From Alphaproteobacteria bacterium (GTDB lineage Bacteria > Pseudomonadota > Alphaproteobacteria > Acetobacterales > Acetobacteraceae): a DNA stretch of 64,000 nt. Position 1 is the stretch's first letter. Each line of letters opens with the position of its first letter. The position numbers and the translations under genes were made by a program. This document shows positions 56,306 through 63,830 of this stretch, in pieces. The stretch spans positions 1 to 64,000 of the forward strand of contig JADZEB010000001.1 in NCBI GenBank assembly GCA_020850755.1. The letters run 5' to 3'. The notes below the pieces were generated by a model. That model was not told the origin of the DNA. It was given only the letters and a program-made list of their open reading frames with translations, and made no database searches.

Positions 56306-57365
56306 GCAGATCTACGATCTCCGCCCGCTCCTGAACGAGACGCAGGAGATGCTGCGCGAGGCGGCGCGCAATGCATGCGTCGAACTGCGCGGAGGCGCGC
56401 GGCCGCAGAAGATCGACCTGGCCGCAGCCTGGCGCCGCTTCGCCGAACTGGGCTGGACCGGCGTCGTCCTGCCGGAGGGCCTTTCCGGGAGCGGCGGTTC
56501 CCTGCTCGATGCGGGCGTGATCGCGCTCGAGATCGGGCGCGGGGCGATGTTCGTCTCCTACCCCGAAACAGTGGCGTGGAGCCATGCGCTGGCACGCGCG
56601 CTTCCAGCGCTCAGTGCAGCAGGCAAGGACCTGCTGGCCGAGATCGTCGCCGGCAAGACAGGGCTTGTTCTCGCCCGTCCGCTCGATCCGGCGACGCCCG
56701 ATCGGGCGCTGACCGGCGCCGTCGGGCCAGCCGCCGGCTATCTGGTGCGCCTGGTCGAGGATGGCGGGACGCGGCTGGTCGCATTCCCACTCGATGCCCT
56801 GGCGGCCCGCAAGGTGGCAACCACGCGCCACCGTCCGGAGCTGCTGGTCACCGCCGATCCGAAGGCGGCCGATGGCATCACGTTGTTGGAAGGGAGTGCC
56901 GCGGCCGAAGCCTTCGAGATCGCCGCGCTCACCGCGCGCTGCCTTACCTGCGCGCTGCTGGTCGGCAGCGGGCGCACGATCCTGGAAATGGCCCAGGAGT
57001 ACGCCAATGTGCGCGCACAGTTCGGCCACGTCATCGCCAACTACCAGGTGGTGCAGCACGCCCTGGTCGACATCTTCGCCGCGCTGGAGGCGGCGGAGCT
57101 GATGACGATCAAGGCGCTCGACATCCTCGACCGCGGTCGGCGCGACCACGGCCTCGTGCCGGCAACCATCGCCTTCGCGCGCGACGCGGTGTGGAACGCG
57201 CTGTTCAAGACTTACGACGTGTTCGGCGGCATCGCCTTCATGCAGGAGCATCCGCTGGGCGATTTCACCCGCGGCATGACGGTGCTGATCGCCAGCCTCG
57301 GCACCGAGGAGCAGTGCCTGGAGGCCGTCGCCGCCACGATCCGCAAGGGAGCTTTCCTCGCATGA
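56298..57365 (+). CDS. Acyl-CoA dehydrogenase, diverged partner subunit
   Basis: A 355-residue acyl-CoA dehydrogenase-fold protein that lacks much of the FAD/substrate beta-domain signature; there is no GSD motif. It keeps the C-terminal FGGIAFMQEHPLGDFTRGM region and the helix QFGHVIANYQVVQHALVDI. Such reduced paralogues pair with a full subunit in alpha2beta2 enzymes of steroid side-chain and related degradation. It overlaps the upstream gene by 8 bp and the downstream DUF35 gene by 4 bp (ATGA), so all three should be made together. Independent activity is doubtful. Confidence 0.9.
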   Translation: MAEQIYDLRPLLNETQEMLREAARNACVELRGGARPQKIDLAAAWRRFAELGWTGVVLPEGLSGSGGSLLDAGVIALEIGRGAMFVSYPETVAWSHALARALPALSAAGKDLLAEIVAGKTGLVLARPLDPATPDRALTGAVGPAAGYLVRLVEDGGTRLVAFPLDALAARKVATTRHRPELLVTADPKAADGITLLEGSAAAEAFEIAALTARCLTCALLVGSGRTILEMAQEYANVRAQFGHVIANYQVVQHALVDIFAALEAAELMTIKALDILDRGRRDHGLVPATIAFARDAVWNALFKTYDVFGGIAFMQEHPLGDFTRGMTVLIASLGTEEQCLEAVAATIRKGAFLA

Positions 57366-57802
57366 ACAGCAAGGCACCCGACCAGGCGCAGCCCCCGCCA
57401 AAGCCGATCCCGGTGCCGTCTTCGGTGTCCGCCCCCTTCTGGGAGGCGCTGCGCCGGCGCGATTTCGTGCTGCAACGCTGCTCCGGTTGCGGCGCCTACA
57501 ACCATCCGCCGAAGATCACCTGCCCGCGCTGCCATTCGCAGAGGCTGGAATGGGTGCCGGTTTCGAAAACCGGCACGGTCTATTCCTACACGATCGTGCA
57601 TCGGCCGCCTTTGCCCGCCTTCAAGAACGACGTGCCCTACGCGGTGGGCCTGGTCGACATCGACGGAACCGATGTCCGGCTCCTGTCCTCGCTGGTCATG
57701 CCGCCGGGGGAGGTAAAGGTCGGGCTGCCGGTGCAGGTGATGTTCGACGACGTGGCGCCCGACTTCACCCTCTTCCGCTTCGAGAAGCGCACCGCAAGCT
57801 GA
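57362..57802 (+). CDS. DUF35 protein: Zn-ribbon plus OB-fold
   Basis: A 146-residue protein with a rubredoxin-like zinc ribbon (C40-x-x-C43 and C54-x-x-C57), followed by an OB-fold (TGTVYSYTIVHRPPLPAF, VGLPVQVMFDD). DUF35 proteins are obligate partners of thiolase-fold enzymes, stabilising them and placing the acyl-CoA; Ltp2 needs the DUF35 domain of ChsH2. Its likely partner here is the thiolase-fold protein at 49335. The first bases overlap the partner dehydrogenase stop. Confidence 0.92.
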   Translation: MNSKAPDQAQPPPKPIPVPSSVSAPFWEALRRRDFVLQRCSGCGAYNHPPKITCPRCHSQRLEWVPVSKTGTVYSYTIVHRPPLPAFKNDVPYAVGLVDIDGTDVRLLSSLVMPPGEVKVGLPVQVMFDDVAPDFTLFRFEKRTAS

Positions 57803-57867
57803 CCGCGCGGCCTGGTGCCGGCATTGCGCTTGACGGACGCGGCCATCCGAACCAGGGAGCGCGCCCC

Positions 57868-58662
57868 ATGCAGGAAACCCCGATCGTCGATGCGCATGCG
57901 CATGTGTTCCGCCAGGACTTCCCGCTGGTGGACAATCCGGCACGCACGCCCGACTATGATTTCGCCGAGGCCGAGTATGTGAAGGTGCTCGACGCCCATG
58001 GCGTGCACTTCGCCATCCTCTCGGCCGGCAGCCTGTGGGGCGACTACAACGACTACATCTTCGAGACGACGCGGCGGAACAAGCGCTTCCGCGGCACCGT
58101 GCTGGTGCAGCCGGCGATCGAGCGTTACGTCCTCGACCGCATGAACGAGGACGGCATCTGCGGCATCCGCCTTTCGCCGATCGGCCTCAAGAGCCGGCCC
58201 GGCCTCGACACCTTCGAGTATCGGCGCCTGTTCAAGCGCGTGGCCGACCTGAACTGGCATGTGCACATCCATGTCGAGGGCGCTAGGCTGGCGGAAGTGC
58301 TGCCGGTGCTGGAGAAGTGGAGCATGCCGATCGTGATCGACCATCTCGGGCGGCACGACGGGCCGGACGGAATCAGGAGCGAAGGCTTTGCCGAGATGGT
58401 CCGCGCGATCGAGCGCGGGCGCACCTGGGTCAAGCTGTCCGCGCCTTACCGCGTTGGTCCGGCCGCGCCCGACCAGGTCAAGGAACTGCTCCGCCGTATC
58501 GGGTCCGACAGGCTCATCTGGGGCAGCGACTGCCCCTTCACCGGCTTCGAATCGAAGCAGACCTACCAGAACCAGCTCGACTGGCTGGATGGCTGCATCC
58601 CGAACCCAGTGGACCGCCAGAAGATCTTCGGTCTCAACGCGCTCAAGCTCTTCTTCACATAG
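57868..58662 (+). CDS. Amidohydrolase-2 family metal-dependent hydrolase/lyase B
   Basis: A 264-residue amidohydrolase_2 protein. Unlike copy A it keeps the whole first-strand metal motif D8-A-H10-A-H12-V-F. VIDHLGRHDGP supplies a further His, and WGSDCPFTGF the strand-8 Asp with an adjacent Cys. The family includes lactonases (LigI) and decarboxylases. AGGGAGC 10 bp upstream sets the ATG at 57868. It is the fourth gene of the dehydrogenase/DUF35 operon and the last of the island before an IS110-like remnant. Confidence 0.9.
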   Translation: MQETPIVDAHAHVFRQDFPLVDNPARTPDYDFAEAEYVKVLDAHGVHFAILSAGSLWGDYNDYIFETTRRNKRFRGTVLVQPAIERYVLDRMNEDGICGIRLSPIGLKSRPGLDTFEYRRLFKRVADLNWHVHIHVEGARLAEVLPVLEKWSMPIVIDHLGRHDGPDGIRSEGFAEMVRAIERGRTWVKLSAPYRVGPAAPDQVKELLRRIGSDRLIWGSDCPFTGFESKQTYQNQLDWLDGCIPNPVDRQKIFGLNALKLFFT

Positions 58663-58696
58663 AACCCGGCGCCGCTTGGCCTGATGGATTGCCCGC

Positions 58697-58828
58697 GACG
58701 CCAGACGCGCGCGCATGAGGCTGAAGGGAAAGGCGCCCAGGAACATTCTCATCGCCGTCGCAAGTCAATTCCTCGTCATCATCAATGCCATGATCCGCGA
58801 CAAGAAGACGCCGATCCCCCTCGCATGA
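58697..58828 (+). pseudogene. IS110-family transposase, C-terminal remnant
   Basis: In one frame this stretch encodes about 43 residues ending in RMRLKGKAPRNILI, FLVIINAMIRDKKTP and a TGA at 58826. It resembles the conserved tail of IS110-type transposases (R-x-x-G-K-x-x-K-x-A-x-x-A-x-x-R-x-L-x-x-x-N-A-x-x-R-D). A stop at 58682 and the missing catalytic domains show that only the tail survives. It marks the right edge of the catabolic island. The call rests on a short match. Confidence 0.55.
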
Positions 58829-58876
58829 CGAACAGGATTGCCCCGGCGCGACACTGGGCGACGAGAGGACCGGCGC

Positions 58877-58996
58877 ATGATCCCCGAAAGTCTTCCGGCG
58901 AGGGCCGCGCGCGACGTGTTCGAGATCCTGCTCGAGGACCGGGACCACGAGGAAATCCTGCGTCTGGGTTGCGTCAACGGCATCGGATCACGCTGA
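58877..58996 (+). CDS. Short open frame, 39 residues, unknown
   Basis: The frame reads MIPESLPARAARDVFEILLE (first 20 residues), then an acidic stretch and LGCVNGIGSR. There is no clear ribosome binding site and no recognised family. It lies in the 425-bp gap between the amidohydrolase and the heme-copper cluster, which otherwise holds only the IS110 remnant and a promoter. It may be a fragment of a lost gene. Confidence 0.2.
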   Translation: MIPESLPARAARDVFEILLEDRDHEEILRLGCVNGIGSR

Positions 58997-59021
58997 ACGG
59001 TCGCGCTGGCGCGCCTTTGTC

Positions 59022-59050
59022 TTGATCCGGATTTCCAATACTGATATACT
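59022..59050 (+). promoter_or_regulatory. Promoter of the heme-copper reductase cluster
   Basis: TTGATC (59022-59027) and TATACT (59045-59050) are 17 bp apart, giving a predicted start near 59057 and a leader of about 30 nt before the subunit II ATG. ATCCGGAT (59025-59032) is an 8-bp palindrome overlapping the -35. It is not a full FNR/DNR box. Confidence 0.5.
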
Positions 59051-59087
59051 TTTTGCTAATATACGCTTCGGTCGGGGGACCCGTCCG

Positions 59088-59594
59088 ATGAGCGTTCAGA
59101 CCGTTTCCGCCGTTCTGTCACTTCTTGCAATCTTGAGCCTTGCGGCCGTGGCGCTGCGCGTGCGCGCGCTGGCCCATGAGCGTCGGGACTACGCCCCGGT
59201 CCAGATCGGCGCCTACCGCATCCGTGCGATCGGATTCTGGCTCCTGGTCCTTGTCGGGCTGCCCACCAGCGTCTGGCTGTTCCGTGCGAACCCGTACACT
59301 GTGCAAGCCGCCGCGCCGCAGGTCGTCAATGCGACCGGGTATCAGTGGTACTGGGAACTTGACACGAGCCAGGTGACCGCCGGCAGGCCGGTGAAGTTCC
59401 GCGTCACCAGCGCCGATGTCAATCACGGCTTTGGCCTCTATGACGAGGCAGGAACCCTGGTCGCGCAGACCCAGGCGATGCCCGGCTACATCAACCGGCT
59501 GACCCATGTGTTCGAGGCGCCCGGCACCTACCGGGTGCTCTGCCTCGAATATTGCGGGCTGGTGCATCACAACATGATCGCCGAGATCCCGTGA
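59088..59594 (+). CDS. norS: Heme-copper reductase subunit II with CuA site (NorS-like)
   Basis: A 168-residue cupredoxin subunit. Two N-terminal membrane helices (about 5-24 and 46-66) anchor a periplasmic domain with the aromatic YQWYWE (85-90). The CuA ligands are complete: H113, C152, E154, C156, H160 and M163 in CLEYCGLVHHNM. It passes electrons from a donor such as cytochrome c to subunit I. The gene order II-I-SenC-membrane protein matches the norSY-senC-orf1 clusters of sNOR-type nitric oxide reductases (knowledge from memory). A small ba3-type oxidase is the alternative. GGGGGA upstream supports the ATG at 59088. Confidence 0.85.
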   Translation: MSVQTVSAVLSLLAILSLAAVALRVRALAHERRDYAPVQIGAYRIRAIGFWLLVLVGLPTSVWLFRANPYTVQAAAPQVVNATGYQWYWELDTSQVTAGRPVKFRVTSADVNHGFGLYDEAGTLVAQTQAMPGYINRLTHVFEAPGTYRVLCLEYCGLVHHNMIAEIP

Positions 59595-59633
59595 CCGACG
59601 GGGGATCGCCAAGATCACCGTGACCGAAGGGGG
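59589..59633. repeat. 16-bp direct repeat at the subunit II/subunit I junction
   Basis: 59589-59604 (CCGTGACCGACGGGGG) and 59618-59633 (CCGTGACCGAAGGGGG) differ at one base and are 29 bp apart. The first covers the subunit II stop. The second holds a GTG that would start a frame running out of phase with the truncated subunit I gene. Recombination between such repeats could have removed the 5' part of the next gene. Confidence 0.6.
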
Positions 59634-59662
59634 CGGCGGCGCTGCATCTGGGCGGGCTTCTG

Positions 59663-60673
59663 GTGATCGGGGTCGGCTTCCTGATCTGGTGCCTCGAGCT
59701 TGCCCGCGGCATCATCGCCACCTATGGCGGGCTGGGCCGCGGCCTTGGCTGGCATGCGCTGTTCGGCGGATCGACCCAAGACGTGCCCCCGCCCACGGTG
59801 GTCGCTGCCACAATGGTGACGATCGTGACCACGCTGGCGCTGATCGCTGGCGCGGTGGTGCTGGTGATGAGCCTGATCAACCTCGCCTTCCCCGCGGTCG
59901 AGATCGATCCGCTGCTGGCCAAGAACCTGATCTACTTCTTCGGCCACACCTTCATCAACGCCACCATCTACATGGCGGTCACCGCGGTCTATGAGATCCT
60001 GCCGCGCGTCACCGGGCGCCCCTGGAAGACGACGAAGGTATTTCTTGCCGCCTGGACACTGTCGACGACGATGGTGCTGACCATCTTCCCGCACCATCTG
60101 CTGATGGACTTCGCCATGCCCGTCTGGGCGTTGGCGATCGGACAAGTGTTTTCGTTCGTCAATTCCTTCCCGGTGCTGATCGTGACGGGCCTCGGCGCGC
60201 TGGCGATCCTGCACCGGTCGGGCATCCGCTGGGATATGGTCTCGACACTGCTGCTGATCTCGGTCTTCGGCTGGATGGCCGGTGTGGTCCCGGCGGTGGT
60301 TGACGCCACGGTGGCGGTCAATCTGGTCATGGACAACACCATGTGGGTGCCGGGGCATTTCCACTTCTACCTGCTGCTGGGCCTTCTGCCGATGATCTTC
60401 GCGTTCATGATCTATCTGGCGCGGGGCGAGGATGCGACGCCGCGCGGCGGCGACCTGACGGCGATCATCTATCTGATCTTCGGGCTCGGCCTGGTGACGA
60501 TGTTCCTTGTCGGCGGTTGGGCCAGCGTGCCGCGGCGCTGGGCCGAGCACCTGCCCGAATGGCAGATCTGGGACCAGATCGCCTCGGTCATGGCCGCGGG
60601 CGTGATCGCGCTGACAGGCGCGTTCGTGGCGATGTTCCTGGCGCGGATCCCGGCGCTCCTGCGCGAGGGGTAA
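59663..60673 (+). CDS. norY: Heme-copper reductase subunit I (NorY-like), N-terminally truncated, probably broken
   Basis: 336 residues from a GTG, with nine membrane helices that correspond to helices IV-XII of a 12-helix subunit I. The active-site His residues are present: H95 (FFGHTFIN), H144/H145 (FPHHLLMD) and H232/H234 (PGHFHF). Helices I-III, including the helix II ligand of the low-spin heme, are missing, and only 68 bp separate the frame from subunit II. The Tyr four residues after the CuB His, cross-linked in oxygen reductases, is Asn99, and no Tyr is found at the cbb3 position. Absence of this Tyr is a feature of NO reductases. The frame closes at 59621, just after the repeat. Confidence 0.8.
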   Translation: MIGVGFLIWCLELARGIIATYGGLGRGLGWHALFGGSTQDVPPPTVVAATMVTIVTTLALIAGAVVLVMSLINLAFPAVEIDPLLAKNLIYFFGHTFINATIYMAVTAVYEILPRVTGRPWKTTKVFLAAWTLSTTMVLTIFPHHLLMDFAMPVWALAIGQVFSFVNSFPVLIVTGLGALAILHRSGIRWDMVSTLLLISVFGWMAGVVPAVVDATVAVNLVMDNTMWVPGHFHFYLLLGLLPMIFAFMIYLARGEDATPRGGDLTAIIYLIFGLGLVTMFLVGGWASVPRRWAEHLPEWQIWDQIASVMAAGVIALTGAFVAMFLARIPALLREG

Positions 60674-60678
60674 AAGCC

Positions 60679-61248
60679 ATGCGCGCGGCGCTCGCGACGG
60701 TTGCGGTGGCGGCCATCGGCGCCGCAGCACTGTCGTGGGGGACCGACCAGGGAGCCGCCCTCACCTCCGAGGCGGCGCGGCGGCTCGACATCGCCGCCAC
60801 GCCGCGGTTTCTGCCCGATGTGACACTCCACGACCAGACCGGCGGCGCCGTCGCACTGTCGGCCTATCGCGGGGCGCCGCTGGTCTTGGAATTCGTCTAT
60901 GCCACCTGTCCCGATATCTGCCTCGCGCTCCGCACCGCCTTCGAGCGGCTGGACGCGACCATGCCCGCAGGCGCGCGCCTGCTGTCGGTCAGCTTCGATC
61001 CGCGCGACGACACCGAGCGGCTGGGCTGGTTCGCCGACCGCCACGGCGCCGGGGCGCCGCGCTGGCGCGTGGCGGGTGTCGCCGACGCGTTGTCGCGGAA
61101 TGCGCTTCTCGAACGTGCCGGAGTTGTCGTGATTCCGGACGGGATGGGCGGCTATGTCCACAATGCCGGGCTCTACCTCGTCGACGCCGAGGGGCGTCTG
61201 ACGGCGGTCTTCGATCCGGAGGACACCGAGGGACTGCGCGCGTGCTGA
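60679..61248 (+). CDS. senC: SCO1/SenC copper chaperone
   Basis: A 189-residue thioredoxin-fold protein anchored by an N-terminal hydrophobic segment (3-20). The copper site is C77-P-D-I-C81 plus H161 (GGYVHNAG). SFDPRDDTERL is the usual Sco segment. It delivers copper to the CuA centre of subunit II. It starts 5 bp after the subunit I stop and ends 6 bp before the next gene, so it is in the same operon. The chain ends LRAC, slightly shorter than most Sco proteins. Confidence 0.9.
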   Translation: MRAALATVAVAAIGAAALSWGTDQGAALTSEAARRLDIAATPRFLPDVTLHDQTGGAVALSAYRGAPLVLEFVYATCPDICLALRTAFERLDATMPAGARLLSVSFDPRDDTERLGWFADRHGAGAPRWRVAGVADALSRNALLERAGVVVIPDGMGGYVHNAGLYLVDAEGRLTAVFDPEDTEGLRAC

Positions 61249-61254
61249 CGGGCG

Positions 61255-61878
61255 ATGCGCGCTGACCCGGTCATCGTCGCAGGCCTGGCGCTGGCCGCGC
61301 TGGCGGCGCTGCCGCCCGTTGGCCCGCTGCTGGAAGCGCGGCTGCCGTCCCACATTCTCGGCCAGTATCCGCTGATCGTCGCGGGCGGCGCGCTGATCGG
61401 CGCACGCCTTGCCCGGGATCGGGTTGCGGCATGGTCCGCCGCCCCTGCGCTGCTGGCAGCCGCGCTGGCGCTTTCCTTCTGGCTGCTGCCGTGCTGGATC
61501 GACGCGAGCCTCGCTGATCCGGCGGTGCGCGCGGCCAGGGTGGCGAGCTTGTCCCTGCTGACCGGGCTGCCGCTCGGCTGGGGTTGGACGCAAGCCGGGC
61601 CGCTGCTGCGCGGCTTCTTCGTCGTCAAGGCCACCGCCATGCTGGCGGTCATGGGCTGGCTGCTGCTCGCCGTGCCGGCCCGGTTGTGCAACGCCCATCT
61701 GCTTTCGGACCAGCGGCTGCTGGGTATCGGGATGGTCGGCCTCGCCATGGCCGTGATCGGACTTGCCTTGCTGCGCGCCTGCGTCGGCGCTTTCCGCGCG
61801 ACCGGCATCGCAGGGGGGACACGGCACGCACCGACTTCTGGTTCTCCATCGCAAGCACCCATGCCTGACTTCCGGTGA
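61255..61878 (+). CDS. Membrane protein of the NOR cluster (Orf1-like)
   Basis: A 207-residue polytopic membrane protein with five or six hydrophobic segments. PSHILGQYPLIVAGGALIGA (about 30-50) has a His in a membrane-edge position, reminiscent of CtaG-like or cytochrome-oxidase assembly proteins. In sNOR clusters a membrane protein called Orf1 follows senC, and this gene fits by position and type. The C-terminal 30 residues are polar and may be divergent. Function is inferred from position only. Confidence 0.7.
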   Translation: MRADPVIVAGLALAALAALPPVGPLLEARLPSHILGQYPLIVAGGALIGARLARDRVAAWSAAPALLAAALALSFWLLPCWIDASLADPAVRAARVASLSLLTGLPLGWGWTQAGPLLRGFFVVKATAMLAVMGWLLLAVPARLCNAHLLSDQRLLGIGMVGLAMAVIGLALLRACVGAFRATGIAGGTRHAPTSGSPSQAPMPDFR

Positions 61879-61977
61879 TATCGCCCGGCCTCGTCGTCGC
61901 GGGCGAGGTGTGCTGGGGCGACGAGCGGTTCGACGATGCGATCTGCTGGGCGCGCGAGGGCCGGGTCCGATGGCGGA

Positions 61978-63077
61978 TCAGCGCGCCCTTGGCCCTGACG
62001 GACGGCGCAGGCCGGCCGCCACCCTGCGCAACAACCCCGCCATTCCCAGCACCCACGCGGTGAGCGCGACATAGACCAGCACCTCGGGGATCGGATCGAG
62101 GACGCCGTAACCCATGGCGCGGTCGAACTGGTAGGTGCTGGTCGTGTACATCCCGAGCGGAAAGACCATACCCCATACCGCCGTCTCGTAGGTGAAGCGG
62201 TCGCGCATCCAGACATAGCGCCACAGCATCAGCAGGAGCAGGAACGGGATCCACCAGCTCGCCACCGCCCAGAAGAAGAAGGTGAAGCCGCGCAGGAACG
62301 GCAGGAGCGGACCGAGCATCGGCCAGGTCTCGCCGCGCAGGATCAGGACCGAGCCCGCCAGCGCCGTGATCGCCACCGCGCCCATGTTGATCCAGTAGGG
62401 CGGGCTGAAATCCTCGCGGTTCATCGGCACGAAGGTCAGTCGGTAGAAGATCAGCGGGATGATCGCGAGATAGAGCATGCATCCGATCAGGAACATCGCG
62501 ATCACCTGGAACTGGATCGGCGCGGGCGGCGCCGATCCCACGTCGATCACCCCGCGCAGCACCACCACCGACTGGGTCGAGACGGCGGCGATCAGCCAGG
62601 CACCGTTGATGCCGCGCGCTAGCGTCGGCTTGCGGGCCCGCACAGTAACGGCGGTGAAGAAGGTGTACATGATCGCGAACCACAGGATCAGCCCGAACCA
62701 CCACAGCGCGTGCCCACGCCCACGGCCCCCGTCACCACCACGTTCTGGGTGCCCAGAACGCAGGTGCCCGCCACGATGGTGAAGAACCCCGGCGCGCGCT
62801 GGTGGTCCGAGATGTCATGCTGTAGTTCCGCGCGGAACCGCACCGCGCGCAGGATCGTCAGCGCCCAGAGCACCAGCCAGGCGACCCAGCTGAATGCGAT
62901 CAGCGCCAGCGCGATCAGGCGCAGCCGCATGAAGTGGCAGGCGATGGACACTACGCCGGTGGCCATGACCAGAGCGAAATATCCCGGAAAGAGCGAGGCC
63001 GCCCCGTCGAGCACAAGCTGACGAAGGCCCGCGGGCCGCTCCCTCCGCCGCGAATCGGCCGGATCATCCCCGCGCAT
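61978..63077 (-). pseudogene. TDT-family transporter (TehA/tellurite-resistance-dicarboxylate type), frameshifted
   Basis: Two adjacent frames on the minus strand together make one protein. 63077-62688 gives the N-terminal 129 residues, including FPGYFALVMATGVVSIACH, the diagnostic first helix of the family. 62670-61978 gives the C-terminal part, with FYRLTFVPMNREDFSPPYW and helices up to LVYVALTAWVLGMAGLL. The second frame stays open upstream of 62670 (HALWWFGLILWFAIM) and overlaps the first. A one-base change in the G/C run near 62700-62735 would restore one continuous gene. It is either a recent pseudogene or an assembly error. Confidence 0.75.
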
Positions 63078-63429
63078 ATCTGAGCACCAGTTCGATCTGG
63101 ATGAACAGAAGCACGAAAGCCGTGTTCGATCCCCAGGTCACCATGCGCCAGCGCGCGAGCGTGCCCGAGAACGGACCGGTGTTCGGCGCGCACCTCCAGA
63201 TCGCAACCAGGATCCAGATTGTGTACGCCGCCGAGGACAGGACCAGCACCTGCTGGAAGATCAGCTGTCCGGCATTCAGCGCGGTCGCGCGCAGCATGGC
63301 AAGAGCCACGCTTGTCGTGACGCCATAACCCCAGAAGACGACCGGCAGCGCCATCCGCCCCTGCCATGCGCGCAGTTCAGGGGCGAAGAAAAATGCTAAC
63401 GGCGACGTCTCGGATTCACTCGGCGTCAT
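63064..63429 (-). CDS. Small membrane protein of unknown function
   Basis: A 121-residue protein with three membrane segments (ALPVVFWGYGVTTSVALAML, IFQQVLVLSSAAYTIWILVA, TAFVLLFIQIELVL) and a conserved-looking FFAPELRAWQGR start. GGAGG 3 bp before the ATG at 63429 sets the start. Its stop overlaps the start of the broken TDT transporter by 14 bp, so the two form one operon. It may be a companion protein of the transporter; I do not recognise the family. Confidence 0.7.
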   Translation of the reverse strand: MTPSESETSPLAFFFAPELRAWQGRMALPVVFWGYGVTTSVALAMLRATALNAGQLIFQQVLVLSSAAYTIWILVAIWRCAPNTGPFSGTLARWRMVTWGSNTAFVLLFIQIELVLRYARG

Positions 63430-63679
63430 GGGCCTCCGTTTCGGGCCTCCGTTTGGAGCCGATTGTGAACCAGTGCGCAGGGATTCGAAAGACAATCCGT
63501 CTCGGCCACCGCGCCACCAAGGCAAGAGACGACGCCTCGCCAGACGCTTATGAAAGACGTATGGCCCGCGGCGACGGCATGAGAGCGCGCATTGCGGAAG
63601 CCGGAACAGGTTGCCGCGCCGGACGAGTTCCTGTCGGCCTCGCTGCTGTCCGGCGAGGATCATATCAAGATCGGGGACG

Positions 63680-63830
63680 AAGGCGCGCGCCGCCGCCTCG
63701 AACGCGACCGGATCGTGGTTGGCCATGGCGATGCCGAAGGCCGTGCCGTCGAGGTGCTTGGAGCGGGTTGCGCCGCCGACGGTGCGGTTGTGCTCGGGGC
63801 TAGGACAGGCGGCGCGAACGGGATTCAAAC
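63680..63830 (-). pseudogene. Fragment of an M15-type D-Ala-D-Ala carboxypeptidase/endolysin-like peptidase
   Basis: The minus strand encodes SPEHNRTVGGATRSKHLDGT, then AFGIAMANHDPVAFEAAARA, the zinc-binding core of peptidase M15 domains (H...SxHxxGxAxD-type motif: SKHLDGTAFGIAM). The sequence after it does not continue the family, and no plausible start precedes it. The rest of 63430-64000 has no gene that I can support; 63430-63680 is the likely upstream region of the membrane-protein operon. Confidence 0.6.

Noticed and set aside
59022..59038. Possible FNR/DNR box at TTGATCCGGATTTCCAA
   Set aside because: The right half does not match ATCAA and the TTG-CAA spacing is 11, not 8; kept only as promoter with a small palindrome.
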